This document shows, in pieces, positions 1 to 6,613 of a DNA stretch of 45,541 nt. Position 1 is the stretch's first letter; every line of letters begins with the position of its first letter. The position numbers and the translations under genes were made by a program. Below the pieces are notes generated by a model that saw only the letters and a program-made list of their open reading frames with translations, made no database searches and was not told the DNA's origin. Source of the stretch: an uncultured Microbacterium sp. Its GTDB lineage: Bacteria > Actinomycetota > Actinomycetes > Actinomycetales > Microbacteriaceae. The DNA is taken from NCBI RefSeq assembly GCF_947489255.1, contig NZ_CANLCY010000007.1, positions 1-45,541 of the forward strand, given 5' to 3'.

Positions 1-73
1 CAAGACCGCCACCTCATACGCAGCCGGACTCAACCTCGCCGCAGCACTCCAATGGATATAGCAACACGGCCTA
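1..73 (+). mobile_element. Right end of an insertion sequence, cut by the window edge
   Basis: Bases 54-73 (GGATATAGCAACACGGCCTA) are the reverse complement of bases 45466-45485 at 17 of 20 positions, as expected for terminal inverted repeats of one IS type. The end abuts merB sequence beginning at about 74. The repeat core (GTTGCT followed by ATCC) loosely resembles ends of IS5/IS903-type elements, so the family is a guess. The middle of the element is not in the window. Confidence 0.7.
2..61 (+). CDS. C-terminal tail of a transposase (partial)
   Basis: An open frame enters from the left edge and ends with TAG at 59-61, 12 bases before the IS tip. Its last residues read TSYAAGLNLAAALQWI. 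A stop just inside the terminal repeat is typical of single-ORF DDE insertion sequences. The matching N-terminus is probably the GTG-started frame at 45517 on the other edge. The family cannot be fixed from 19 residues. Confidence 0.55.
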   Translation, partial: KTATSYAAGLNLAAALQWI

Positions 74-174
74 ACCGAGTCACCATCCGCAAGCAGCCGG
101 AGCAACGGGACCAGCAGGGTTGTCTCGGCGGATCCGGCGAGACGGTCGATCAGGTCGGTAGCAAGGTTCGTCAT
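74..174 (-). pseudogene. merB: merB, organomercurial lyase, 5' fragment cut by an IS
   Basis: Starting from ATG at 174-172, the minus strand reads MTNLATDLIDRLAGSAE and then TTLLVPLLRLLADGDSV. This matches the N-terminal region of MerB, where known proteins have LLVPLLRELAKG at the same place. After about 33 codons it runs into the IS end at 73, so the helical start survives but the catalytic Cys/Asp residues are gone. It lies 44 bases downstream of merA on the same strand, the usual merA-merB order. MerB cleaves carbon-mercury bonds and hands Hg(II) to MerA; that step should be lost here. Identification rests on a short stretch, but context supports it. Confidence 0.72.
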
Positions 175-218
175 CGTAATTGATCCAGTTCTGATGGGGT
201 GCGTGCGTCGGTGCACTG

Positions 219-1643
219 TCAGGCGCAGCAGGACAGTTTCGAGACGTCGGTGGTGAACGCTTTCGCGACGATACGGATGCCCTCGGCCATGGTCAGATAC
301 GGGGCCCACGCGTCGGCGACCTCGGTGATGGTCTTGCCGAGGATGTAGACGCCGGCGGCGGCGAGCTCGCCCGCGTCCTGAGCGACCGCGGTGAGGCCGA
401 GGATTTCACCAGTGTCGGCGTTGGCAACCATCTTGATGAACCCGCGGGTGTCCCGGTTCACCACCGCACGAGGCACATAGTGCAGAGGCAGGACCCGACA
501 GTCGCAGCGGATCCCGGCCGCGATGACCTCTTTCTCGGTCATCCCGACCGCGCCGATCGCGGGACTGGTGAACGTCACCCGCGGCATCCGCGTGTAGTCG
601 ACCGCTGCGTCCGCTCCGTTGAAGGCGTTCTCGGCGACCAGCGTGCCGTGGCGTGCCGCGACGTAGACGAACTCGGGGTGCCCGGTGACATCCCCGGCTG
701 CCCAGACCCGAGGGTTGGAGGTTCGCAGTTCGTCGGTGACGACGACCTGTCCGGCGTCGCCGGTCTTCACCCCGACGACGTCGAGGTTGAGTCCTGCCGT
801 GACCGGGCGGCGTCCGAGCGCGACGAGGATCTCGTCCGCACGGAACTCCTGCTCACCGCCGGAGACCTCCGCCGTGACAACGACCTGACCGGTGGCGGTG
901 TCTCGGACGACCCGGGGCGGAACAGCACGGCGGACCACCCGGATGCACTCGTCGGCGAAGACCTCCTGCAGAGCCTTGGAAACCTCGGGCTCCTCCTTCG
1001 ACGCGAGCCGGGAACGCACCAGCATGGTCACCGTCGAACCCAGCCGGGCAAACAGCTGAGCCAACTCCAGCGCCACGGAGCCACCACCCAGCACCACCAA
1101 CGAGTCGGGCACCTCGGTCAGCTCCATCGCCGACGTCGACGTCAGGTAGCCAACGTCGTCGAGCCCCTCGACGGGCGGGGCCCAGGGGGCGGAGCCCGTG
1201 GCGATCAGGTAATGCGCGGTCTCGATGGTCTCAACGGTGCCGTCGGCAGCGGTGACCTCCAACACGGGCGCATCCGGAGTGCCAGCGAAGGCTGCGTCGC
1301 CCTGCCGGACCGGCCAGCCGTACGCCTCGGCCACGTCGAAGTACTTCTCCCCCCGCATGGCCTCGGCCAGCTCCTGCTTGCCACGCACCAGACCGGGCAT
1401 GTCCACCGGGCCCGCGGTAGCGGCAATCCCTGGGAATCGGGCGCCGGCGTCCGCCGCCACATGGCGGGCCTCACCGGCAGCGATCAGCGCCTTGGACGGC
1501 ACACACCCGGTGTTCACGCACGTGCCACCGAACGTGCCGCGCTCCACCATCACCACCGACTTGCCCAGCATGGTGGCGCGGATCGCAGCGGCGAACGCCG
1601 CACCACCCGATCCGATCACGGCCAGATCAAACCTCGACTGCAT
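219..1643 (-). CDS. merA: Mercuric reductase MerA
   Basis: Cytoplasmic flavin disulfide oxidoreductase that reduces Hg(II) to volatile Hg(0) with NADPH. The 474-residue protein has an N-terminal FAD fold (GSGGAA near 11-16), the redox-active pair in GGTCVNTGCVPSK (C42 and C47), an NADPH fold (VLGGGSVALELAQ, mid-protein), a second FAD motif (WAAGDVTG) and the C-terminal vicinal cysteines (SCCA) that receive Hg(II). The N-terminal heavy-metal-associated domain of longer MerA proteins is absent, as in many actinobacterial forms. I chose ATG 1643 because GGGAGG lies seven bases upstream; an ATG ten codons earlier has no good site. It diverges from merR and precedes the broken merB. Confidence 0.96.
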   Translation of the reverse strand: MQSRFDLAVIGSGGAAFAAAIRATMLGKSVVMVERGTFGGTCVNTGCVPSKALIAAGEARHVAADAGARFPGIAATAGPVDMPGLVRGKQELAEAMRGEKYFDVAEAYGWPVRQGDAAFAGTPDAPVLEVTAADGTVETIETAHYLIATGSAPWAPPVEGLDDVGYLTSTSAMELTEVPDSLVVLGGGSVALELAQLFARLGSTVTMLVRSRLASKEEPEVSKALQEVFADECIRVVRRAVPPRVVRDTATGQVVVTAEVSGGEQEFRADEILVALGRRPVTAGLNLDVVGVKTGDAGQVVVTDELRTSNPRVWAAGDVTGHPEFVYVAARHGTLVAENAFNGADAAVDYTRMPRVTFTSPAIGAVGMTEKEVIAAGIRCDCRVLPLHYVPRAVVNRDTRGFIKMVANADTGEILGLTAVAQDAGELAAAGVYILGKTITEVADAWAPYLTMAEGIRIVAKAFTTDVSKLSCCA

Positions 1644-1688
1644 TCCGATCCCTCCCGGACCTATCGCGAACATTCGCTGCTACAGTCA

Positions 1689-1719
1689 TCATCAACCTTC
1701 CTGTGCGGTGGAAGGTCAA
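1689..1719 (-). promoter_or_regulatory. MerR-type promoter/operator for merA
   Basis: On the minus strand a -35 box TTGACC (1719-1714) is followed by a 19-base spacer and a weak -10 TGATGA (1694-1689). The spacer holds the inverted repeat ACCTTCC-N8-GGAAGGT (1695-1716). An over-long spacer filled by a dyad is the hallmark of promoters that MerR-family activators untwist. It reads toward merA and lies upstream of the divergent merR, so it probably also sets merR autoregulation. Confidence 0.75.
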
Positions 1720-1744
1720 GTCCTCTGACGAAGGAGCGTCTATA

Positions 1745-2134
1745 ATGCGGATCGGTGAACTCGCTGAGGCGGCCGAGACGACCGCAAAGACGCTGCGGTT
1801 CTACGAAGACCAGGGACTCCTACCCGCGACCGAGCGCACACCCAGCGGCTACCGCGACTACACGACTGCGGCGCTTGCCCGTATCAACTTCATCCACCGC
1901 GGTCAAGCAGCCGGACTCACCCTGGCCCAAATCCGGCAGATCCTCGACATCCGCGACCACGGCCAAGCCCCCTGCAACCATGTTCGCGACCTGCTCGACA
2001 CACGCCTCGCTGACATCGACCAGCAACTCGCACAGCTCCACGACCTCCGCGACACCCTCGCCGCGCTACGCGACCAGGCAGACCACGTCGAGCCCGACAC
2101 CTGCAGCACCGACCAGGTCTGCCGCTACCTATAG
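1745..2134 (+). CDS. merR: Mercury-responsive regulator MerR
   Basis: MerR-family DNA-binding activator/repressor, 129 residues. The N-terminus is a winged helix (MRIGELAEAAETTAKTLRFY, then EDQGLLP), followed by a long dimerisation helix. Cysteines at 77, 120 and 126 match in order and spacing the three Hg(II) ligands of Tn501 MerR (82, 117, 126). The ATG at 1745 has AAGGAG eight bases upstream; an upstream in-frame ATG at 1703 would overlap the operator and is unlikely. It is divergent from merA. The three-Cys set favours mercury over CueR- or ZntR-type sensing. Confidence 0.9.
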   Translation: MRIGELAEAAETTAKTLRFYEDQGLLPATERTPSGYRDYTTAALARINFIHRGQAAGLTLAQIRQILDIRDHGQAPCNHVRDLLDTRLADIDQQLAQLHDLRDTLAALRDQADHVEPDTCSTDQVCRYL

Positions 2135-2314
2135 CAGCGCCCCGATCGAGAGGTCTGAGAACTATGAGTCGTCTCCGGTGATCCCCGGGCGGAGAGGACG
2201 GACTCGAGACCATCACCGCGACATCGGATGACCGCCGCCAAACAGCACTGCAAGAACACCGCCAAAGAGCGTCATCAGTCACAACATTCCGGCACCTCGT
2301 CGATTGCCCCGTGG

Positions 2315-2344
2315 GTGGTGCGAAACCGATCGGTTTCGCACCAC
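2315..2344. repeat. Perfect 30-base palindrome between merR and the cadmium module
   Basis: Two 15-base arms with no spacer (left arm GTGGTGCGAAACCGA) form an exact palindrome, followed by TTATTA. It could act as a terminator for merR transcripts or as an operator for the sensor gene that starts 34 bases downstream. Confidence 0.6.
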
Positions 2345-2365
2345 TTATTAATCGGCAGTTACCGA

Positions 2366-2371
2366 TATGAT
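2366..2371 (+). promoter_or_regulatory. -10 box of the CmtR-like sensor gene (leaderless)
   Basis: TATGAT lies exactly six bases before the ATG at 2378, so transcription should start at or next to the start codon. A small dyad (ATCGG-N6-CCGAT, 2351-2366) overlaps its upstream side and may be the sensor's own operator. No good -35 is visible. Confidence 0.6.
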
Positions 2372-2377
2372 CGTCAC

Positions 2378-2710
2378 ATGCCGATGACACAAGAGCTCGC
2401 AGCTGCTGTATCTCTGTTCCACTCTCTTGCCGATCACAGTCGCCTGACGATCCTGCGTCGGCTGTCCGTTGGTGAAGCGCGGGTGAGGGACCTCACCGAC
2501 GAACTCGGCTTGGCGCAGTCAACCGTGTCAGAGCACGTTGGATGCCTCCGCGAATGCGGACTCGTTGTTGCCCGCAGTGAGGGCCGACAGAACTTTTACT
2601 CTGTCTCCACTCCCGAGGTGATCGATGTTCTCGAAGCGGCCGAGCGACTCCTCGCCGCGACGGGTTTCAAGGTCGATCTGTGCAAGACGTACGGGAGCGA
2701 CGCCCGATGA
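2378..2710 (+). CDS. cmtR: ArsR/SmtB-family metal sensor, CmtR-like (Cd/Pb type)
   Basis: Winged-helix repressor of 110 residues. Cys56 and Cys60 in the recognition-helix motif GCLRECGLV and Cys102 in the tail (DLCKTYG) coincide with the three Cd/Pb ligands of Mycobacterium CmtR (57, 61, 102). Family knowledge says metal binding releases the operator. I chose ATG 2378 over an upstream in-frame start because a -10 box sits six bases before it, because the family starts there and because the upstream part runs through the palindrome. Its stop overlaps the cadD start (ATGA), so it probably represses cadD-lspA. Confidence 0.85.
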   Translation: MPMTQELAAAVSLFHSLADHSRLTILRRLSVGEARVRDLTDELGLAQSTVSEHVGCLRECGLVVARSEGRQNFYSVSTPEVIDVLEAAERLLAATGFKVDLCKTYGSDAR

Positions 2711-3318
2711 TCGGAACCATCGTGGCCGCCATCGGCCTGTTCGCGGCGACGAACATCGACGACATCGTCGTCCTCACCGTTCTGTTTCTCGCGTCCGCAC
2801 GCGGAGCCCTCCCGGGATGGAAGGTCGTGGCCGGACAGTACCTCGGCTTCATCGCTCTGGTCGCAATCAGCAGCCTCGCCGCCGCAGGCCTCACCATCGT
2901 TCCGGATGAATGGGTCGGGCTGCTGGGCCTGGTCCCACTTGCGATCGGTGTGTACGGGCTGATTCGTACGCTCCGACGTCGCGGCGACGATGACGACGAC
3001 GACGAAAGCTCCATCAGCGCCGGGGGCCTGCTCGGAGTTGCCGGCATCACCATCGCAAACGGCGCCGACAACATCTCGCTGTACACCCCTGTGTTCCGCA
3101 CCAACCCGGTTCCGGACACCATCGTCACCATCATCGTGTTCTTGGTCCTGGTCGCCGTGTGGTGCCTTGTCGCCCGCTTCGTAGGTACCAGCAAAGCCGT
3201 CACAGAAGCCCTCGAGAAGATCGAGCACTGGCTCGTGCCGGCCGTGTTCATCGGGCTGGGCCTGTACATCCTGATCGAGTCCGGCGTGATCGTTCGCCTC
3301 ATCGAAGTCCTGTCGTGA
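2707..3318 (+). CDS. cadD: Cadmium resistance transporter CadD
   Basis: Integral membrane protein of 203 residues, the usual CadD length. The start MIGTIVAAIGLFAATNIDDI carries the N-terminal ATNIDD signature, and about five hydrophobic segments follow. A mid-protein internal repeat (GITIANGADNISLY) is typical of the LysE-like CadD family. An acidic loop (GDDDDDDES) lies between the two halves. CadD exports or sequesters Cd(II). The start overlaps the sensor gene by four bases and the stop overlaps lspA, so the three genes form one transcript. Confidence 0.88.
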   Translation: MIGTIVAAIGLFAATNIDDIVVLTVLFLASARGALPGWKVVAGQYLGFIALVAISSLAAAGLTIVPDEWVGLLGLVPLAIGVYGLIRTLRRRGDDDDDDESSISAGGLLGVAGITIANGADNISLYTPVFRTNPVPDTIVTIIVFLVLVAVWCLVARFVGTSKAVTEALEKIEHWLVPAVFIGLGLYILIESGVIVRLIEVLS

Positions 3319-3842
3319 GCAGGTTCACACGCCTCCTCGCTGCCGCTGCTGCCGTAGTTGCCGCCTTCACGGTCGACCAACTCACCAAAGCGTGGGCCCT
3401 GTCCTACCTCGACGGAGGCCGTGATATCGACCTTGGGCTGGGCGTATCCCTGCGCCTCGTGTTCAACCCTGGGGTCGCATTCGGTCTCGGCGGCGATGTG
3501 GGAGCGCCGCTTGTCGTCGGCGTTATGGTCCTTGTCGCCGCGCTGCTCACGTGGATCGTCATCCGAGTGCTGCGGAGGCAGAGCATGGGCGCTACTGCGC
3601 TGCTGGCTGCCGCCGCCGGCGGCGCGATCGGCAACCTGTGGGACCGCACCACACGCGCTGAAACCGGACCGCTCAGCGGAGAGGTGGTCGACTTCATCGC
3701 TGTCGACTGGTTCGCCATCTTCAACGTGGCTGACATCTTCACAACGCTCGGCCTGCTCGGGTGGGCAGCCTTGTATCTGCTCCGTCGAGACCACGCTCCC
3801 ATCAGCGGGAGCACCGGTGACGGTTCCCAGCACCGCGGCTGA
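3315..3842 (+). CDS. lspA: Lipoprotein signal peptidase (signal peptidase II), copy 1
   Basis: Membrane aspartyl protease of 175 residues that cleaves prolipoprotein signal peptides before the lipidated Cys. Four membrane helices are visible, with the family boxes VFNPGVAFGL, GGAIGNLWDR (first catalytic Asp) and FNVADIF (second catalytic Asp). It starts with GTG at 3315, overlapping the cadD stop. Association of an extra lspA with cadmium resistance genes is known, for example in Listeria cadA cassettes. A second, diverged lspA lies at 24412-24954. The gene ends 14 bases before a strong terminator. Confidence 0.92.
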   Translation: MSRFTRLLAAAAAVVAAFTVDQLTKAWALSYLDGGRDIDLGLGVSLRLVFNPGVAFGLGGDVGAPLVVGVMVLVAALLTWIVIRVLRRQSMGATALLAAAAGGAIGNLWDRTTRAETGPLSGEVVDFIAVDWFAIFNVADIFTTLGLLGWAALYLLRRDHAPISGSTGDGSQHRG

Positions 3843-3856
3843 TCTGGGAACGAGGA

Positions 3857-3884
3857 GGGCCCGCACGGGTATTCGTGCGGGCCC
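3857..3884. terminator. Bidirectional terminator between convergent transcripts
   Basis: An 11-bp perfect stem, GGGCCCGCACG (3857-3867) and CGTGCGGGCCC (3874-3884), with a six-base loop. It sits between lspA (plus strand) and the BNR lipoprotein gene (minus strand), both ending here. There is no long U tract, as is common in actinobacteria. Confidence 0.8.
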
Positions 3885-3923
3885 TTCGCGGGTGGCGGAG
3901 GGCGGTGCCCGCCGCGATGCGCG

Positions 3924-4796
3924 TTACTGCTGGTAGGGGATGAGGCTCAGGCCGCTGTCATCGACGACGAGGATGTCGCCGTTGTTGGTGATGGTGACGG
4001 CTTGGGCGGTGCCGTGGATCGTTCCGACTTCGAACCAGTTCTGCGCTCCCGCGGTTGTGGCCCAGATCCGTCCCTGGGTGCCGATACCGACCACGCGGTT
4101 GTGGTCCGGGGAGGCGCTGAGCCCGGCAAGAAGGGGAGCATCCGGCCACGCCTGAAATGTGGCAGCCCGGTCGGTGCTGACCAGCAGACCATCCGCGGTG
4201 GAGGCCATCACTCGCCCTGCTGCGTCAACGGCGAGCGACATGGCGTAGACGGGTGCCCCGGTGGGCTGCCAGGAGACACCGCCGTCTGTGCTGGTGAGCA
4301 TTTCATTGGCGTCGGTGGCGACGCCGTAGAGCGTTCCGCGGGGGTCCGCGGCGAGGGCGTGAAAGTCTTTCTCGCCTGTGAATGCGGTGGGTTGCCAGCT
4401 CTGCCCGTTGTCGGAGCTTCGGATGATGCCCAGGTTGGGGGCTCCCAGCTCGGGCGGGGTGGTCCGACCGGGGTGGCCAGATGCCACGAGTGTGTCGTCA
4501 AGGACGGTCAGGCCCATCGCGTCGAAGTCCGTCTTCGCCAGGCGGGCGCCCAGCTCACCGTCACGGGTGACGGTGAAGATGCCCTCGTGGGTTCCGATAA
4601 GGAACCCATCGGTGGCGGGGTCATCAACGATGCCGTGCACGTGTGTGAGCGGCTGCTCAGGGTGGTCGTCACCGGTGAGGGACGGTGAACCGGCGCAGCC
4701 TGCGAGAGCGAGCGCGACCATGGGGACGAGGGTGACCAAGGACAAGGCGCGGGTGCGGGAGCCCGGCGCGGTGAGGTTGGTGTGGTGGTGCTGCAT
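3924..4796 (-). CDS. Secreted BNR/sortilin-like beta-propeller lipoprotein
   Basis: 290 residues. A signal peptide with lipobox LAGC (Cys near 34) predicts a lipid-anchored extracellular protein. The body contains repeated Asp-box-like motifs (SSDNGQSW, STDGGVSW, STDRAATF) of six- or seven-bladed propellers, and begins with THVHGIVDDP, a signature I associate with the F510_1955 'glycosylhydrolase' group found beside copper genes. No sialidase active site is recognisable, so enzymatic activity should not be assumed. It is the last gene of the copper operon, separated from DUF305 by a hairpin that may lower its expression. Confidence 0.75.
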   Translation of the reverse strand: MQHHHTNLTAPGSRTRALSLVTLVPMVALALAGCAGSPSLTGDDHPEQPLTHVHGIVDDPATDGFLIGTHEGIFTVTRDGELGARLAKTDFDAMGLTVLDDTLVASGHPGRTTPPELGAPNLGIIRSSDNGQSWQPTAFTGEKDFHALAADPRGTLYGVATDANEMLTSTDGGVSWQPTGAPVYAMSLAVDAAGRVMASTADGLLVSTDRAATFQAWPDAPLLAGLSASPDHNRVVGIGTQGRIWATTAGAQNWFEVGTIHGTAQAVTITNNGDILVVDDSGLSLIPYQQ

Positions 4797-4823
4797 TGGG
4801 GGTGCGTTTCGTCTGATCGGGTG

Positions 4824-4852
4824 GTGGGGCGCGGTGGTTTTCCGCGCCCCAC
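4824..4852 (-). terminator. Hairpin between DUF305 and the BNR lipoprotein gene
   Basis: GTGGGGCGCGG (4824-4834) pairs with CCGCGCCCCAC (4842-4852): 11 bp with a seven-base loop. It lies nine bases after the DUF305 stop in the direction of transcription, so it is a terminator or a partial attenuator before the last gene. A near copy occurs at 29217-29246. Confidence 0.7.
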
Positions 4853-4860
4853 CCGGGTGA

Positions 4861-5466
4861 TCAGAGAGTTGCCAGAAGCTCCTCCATGGTCGCGATTTCG
4901 GACGTCTGCGATTCGACGATCTGGTTGGCCAGGGCGACGGCGTCGCTGTTCTGGCCGTTGCTGGCCTCTTCCTGGGCCATCTCGATCGCGCCGCGGTGGT
5001 GTTCGATCATCTGCTGAAGGAACAGTCGGGCGGCGTCCGTGCCGGTGGCCTGCTCGAGGGCCTGCATGTCGTCCTCGCTCATCATGCCGCCGCCGCTGTG
5101 GTCCATGCCGCCCATGTCGGAGGAGCTGGCTCCCCAGTCCTCCAGCCACCCTTCCATGGTCGCAATTTCAGGTTCTTGAGCGGCCTTGATCTGCTCCGCC
5201 AGGGCGGTGACGCGCTCGTCGATGCCGTCTTTCGACAGGAGCGTGTCGGACATCTCGATCGCTTGAGTGTGGTGCTCGATCATCATGCTGGCGAACATGA
5301 CATCCGCCTCGTTGGCGTCCGCTGACTGCGCGGGGCTAGCACTGCTGCTGCTGCCGTGGTCCATTCCGGGCATGCTGCCGCCCGAGGTGGTCCCGCCGGA
5401 GCATCCGGCGAGAGTGAGCAGGGCGGCGAGAGTGAACGCGGCGGTCGCCGCGGCGCGGGTCTTCAT
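4861..5466 (-). CDS. DUF305 lipoprotein (CopM-like copper binding)
   Basis: 201 residues. The signal peptide ends in lipobox LAGC, followed by a low-complexity linker and two DUF305 repeats. Each repeat has a Met/His-rich helix (FASMMIEHHTQAIEM and FLQQMIEHHRGAIEM) and an EIATME tail. DUF305 proteins such as cyanobacterial CopM bind copper in the periplasm through Met and His; here the same role outside the membrane is inferred from its place in a csoR-copZAB operon. Met-rich insertions (GGMDHSGGGMMS) strengthen the case. The ATG at 5466 opens the signal peptide. A truncated relic of this gene lies at 29258-29500. Confidence 0.88.
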   Translation of the reverse strand: MKTRAAATAAFTLAALLTLAGCSGGTTSGGSMPGMDHGSSSSASPAQSADANEADVMFASMMIEHHTQAIEMSDTLLSKDGIDERVTALAEQIKAAQEPEIATMEGWLEDWGASSSDMGGMDHSGGGMMSEDDMQALEQATGTDAARLFLQQMIEHHRGAIEMAQEEASNGQNSDAVALANQIVESQTSEIATMEELLATL

Positions 5467-5554
5467 GGTGTGTTCTCCATCAGTCGGTGATGAGGCACGA
5501 CGGTTGTCGTGCGGGAAGATGCGTTGCCCGCGCGGAAGGCGGGCGTACGCGTCA

Positions 5555-6007
5555 TCACGTGCGACTGATGCAGAGAACCGTGAGGGAAGGTGGCGGGACA
5601 ATCTGTGCGGGCGCGGGCCACCGGGCCTGTACCGCGCGGAGTACGTCGTCTCGGACGGTAATGCGCCACCCGATACGGTGACGTGCGAGCACGAGCACGC
5701 TGACAAGCAGCGCCAACACGCACGCCATCCAGGCCATGGCGTGATCGTCGCCACAGTCGCCGCAGCCGTCGTCGTGGGCAGCGGTCGTGTTCAGCTGGGC
5801 GGAGAGGGGCGCCGCATCGTGATGGGTCGATACCTCTCCCGCGACAGCCACCGTGTCGCCATGTCCGGAGGCGGTGGTGTGGGTGTTGAGGGAGTGCATT
5901 GCCAGGAGCCCCACGATGACGGCGCCGGTTACAGCGATCACCATCAGCAGGGTGCGGGTGAATGCACGCTGGCCACGCACATGCTGCGCGAGGGTAATCA
6001 GCGACAT
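5555..6007 (-). CDS. Small membrane protein ending in ISRT (paralogue 1, DUF6153-like)
   Basis: 150 residues with an N-terminal helix (TLLMVIAVTGAVIVGLLAM), an outside loop rich in His and Cys (DDGCGDCGDDH), a second helix (AMAWMACVLALLVSVLVL) and a basic cytoplasmic tail ending LCISRT. The same plan and tail recur at 18005-18445 and 27127-27561. The loop could bind metal, but that is inference. ATG 6007 follows AGGAGG by five bases. I recall such proteins as DUF6153 in actinobacteria; the label is unverified and the function unknown. Confidence 0.75.
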   Translation of the reverse strand: MSLITLAQHVRGQRAFTRTLLMVIAVTGAVIVGLLAMHSLNTHTTASGHGDTVAVAGEVSTHHDAAPLSAQLNTTAAHDDGCGDCGDDHAMAWMACVLALLVSVLVLARHRIGWRITVRDDVLRAVQARWPAPAQIVPPPSLTVLCISRT

Positions 6008-6115
6008 CTTCACCTCCTGGTCGGTTTCTAGGCTAACTTTCGCCGGCGAGGGCGGGTGGGCCGCTTGACGGCCAACGCGCGCTTTGCCCGCGAGTGGGTG
6101 ACGGGAACTGGTGGG

Positions 6116-6520
6116 TTACAACGCCGCGAGGAGGGCGCTGCACGCCTGCTCGCAGCGGCGGCATGCCTCTGCGCAGACCCGGCAGTGCTCGTGCATGTCG
6201 GCGTGCTGCTCACATTCCTGCGCGCACGCGGCACACGCGGTACGGCATGCCTCCACAACAGCGCGAACCACCTCGACGTCCACCGTCGTCTGTCGAGAAA
6301 GCACCGCACCGGTCGCGGCGCAGACGTCGGCGCAGTTGGCGTTTTTGGTGATGCACGTCACCAGCTCGGCCACCATGCCCTCCGACAAGCACGCGTCGGC
6401 ACACGCGGTGCAGGTCTGCGCGCATTCGATGCACGCCTCAATGCAGCGGGCGAGTACGTCCGCGGCCTCAATGGACGCGGCCTTGGGGTGAGTAGTGAGC
6501 ATCTGATCGATAGCAGTCAT
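6116..6520 (-). CDS. Four-helix-bundle copper-binding protein (DUF326/Csp-like)
   Basis: 134 residues, no signal peptide, about 18 cysteines spaced mostly as CxxxC/CxxC along amphipathic helices (for example CIEACIECAQTCTACADAC). This is the pattern of cytosolic copper storage proteins (Csp3) and DUF326, which hold many Cu(I) ions inside a four-helix bundle. The position right after copB supports a role as a cytoplasmic copper sink that buffers the ion until the ATPases export it. The ATG at 6520 is preceded by AAAGGACCAGCGAAC. Confidence 0.88.
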   Translation of the reverse strand: MTAIDQMLTTHPKAASIEAADVLARCIEACIECAQTCTACADACLSEGMVAELVTCITKNANCADVCAATGAVLSRQTTVDVEVVRAVVEACRTACAACAQECEQHADMHEHCRVCAEACRRCEQACSALLAAL

Positions 6521-6536
6521 GTTCGCTGGTCCTTTC

Positions 6537-6553
6537 CCGGGGACCGTCCCCGG
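6537..6553 (-). promoter_or_regulatory. Stem-loop upstream of the DUF326 gene
   Basis: CCGGGGA and TCCCCGG (7 bp, three-base loop) lie 16 bases before the ATG at 6520, just ahead of the ribosome site. It may protect or modulate translation of the copper-binding protein; the 93-base gap after copB has no other signal that I can see. Confidence 0.4.
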
Positions 6554-6613
6554 CGCCTGCCACGATACGAGCGGGCGACGGGGACGATCCGGGGGGTTGC
6601 GGGCGCGGGGAAA

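Noticed and set aside
480..1745. Plus-strand open frame of 421 codons opposite merA
   Set aside because: Antisense to a gene with all MerA motifs; composition is that of a reversed GC-rich gene.
2667..3866. Minus-strand open frame opposite cadD and lspA
   Set aside because: Overlaps two recognised membrane proteins in opposite sense and has no recognisable fold.
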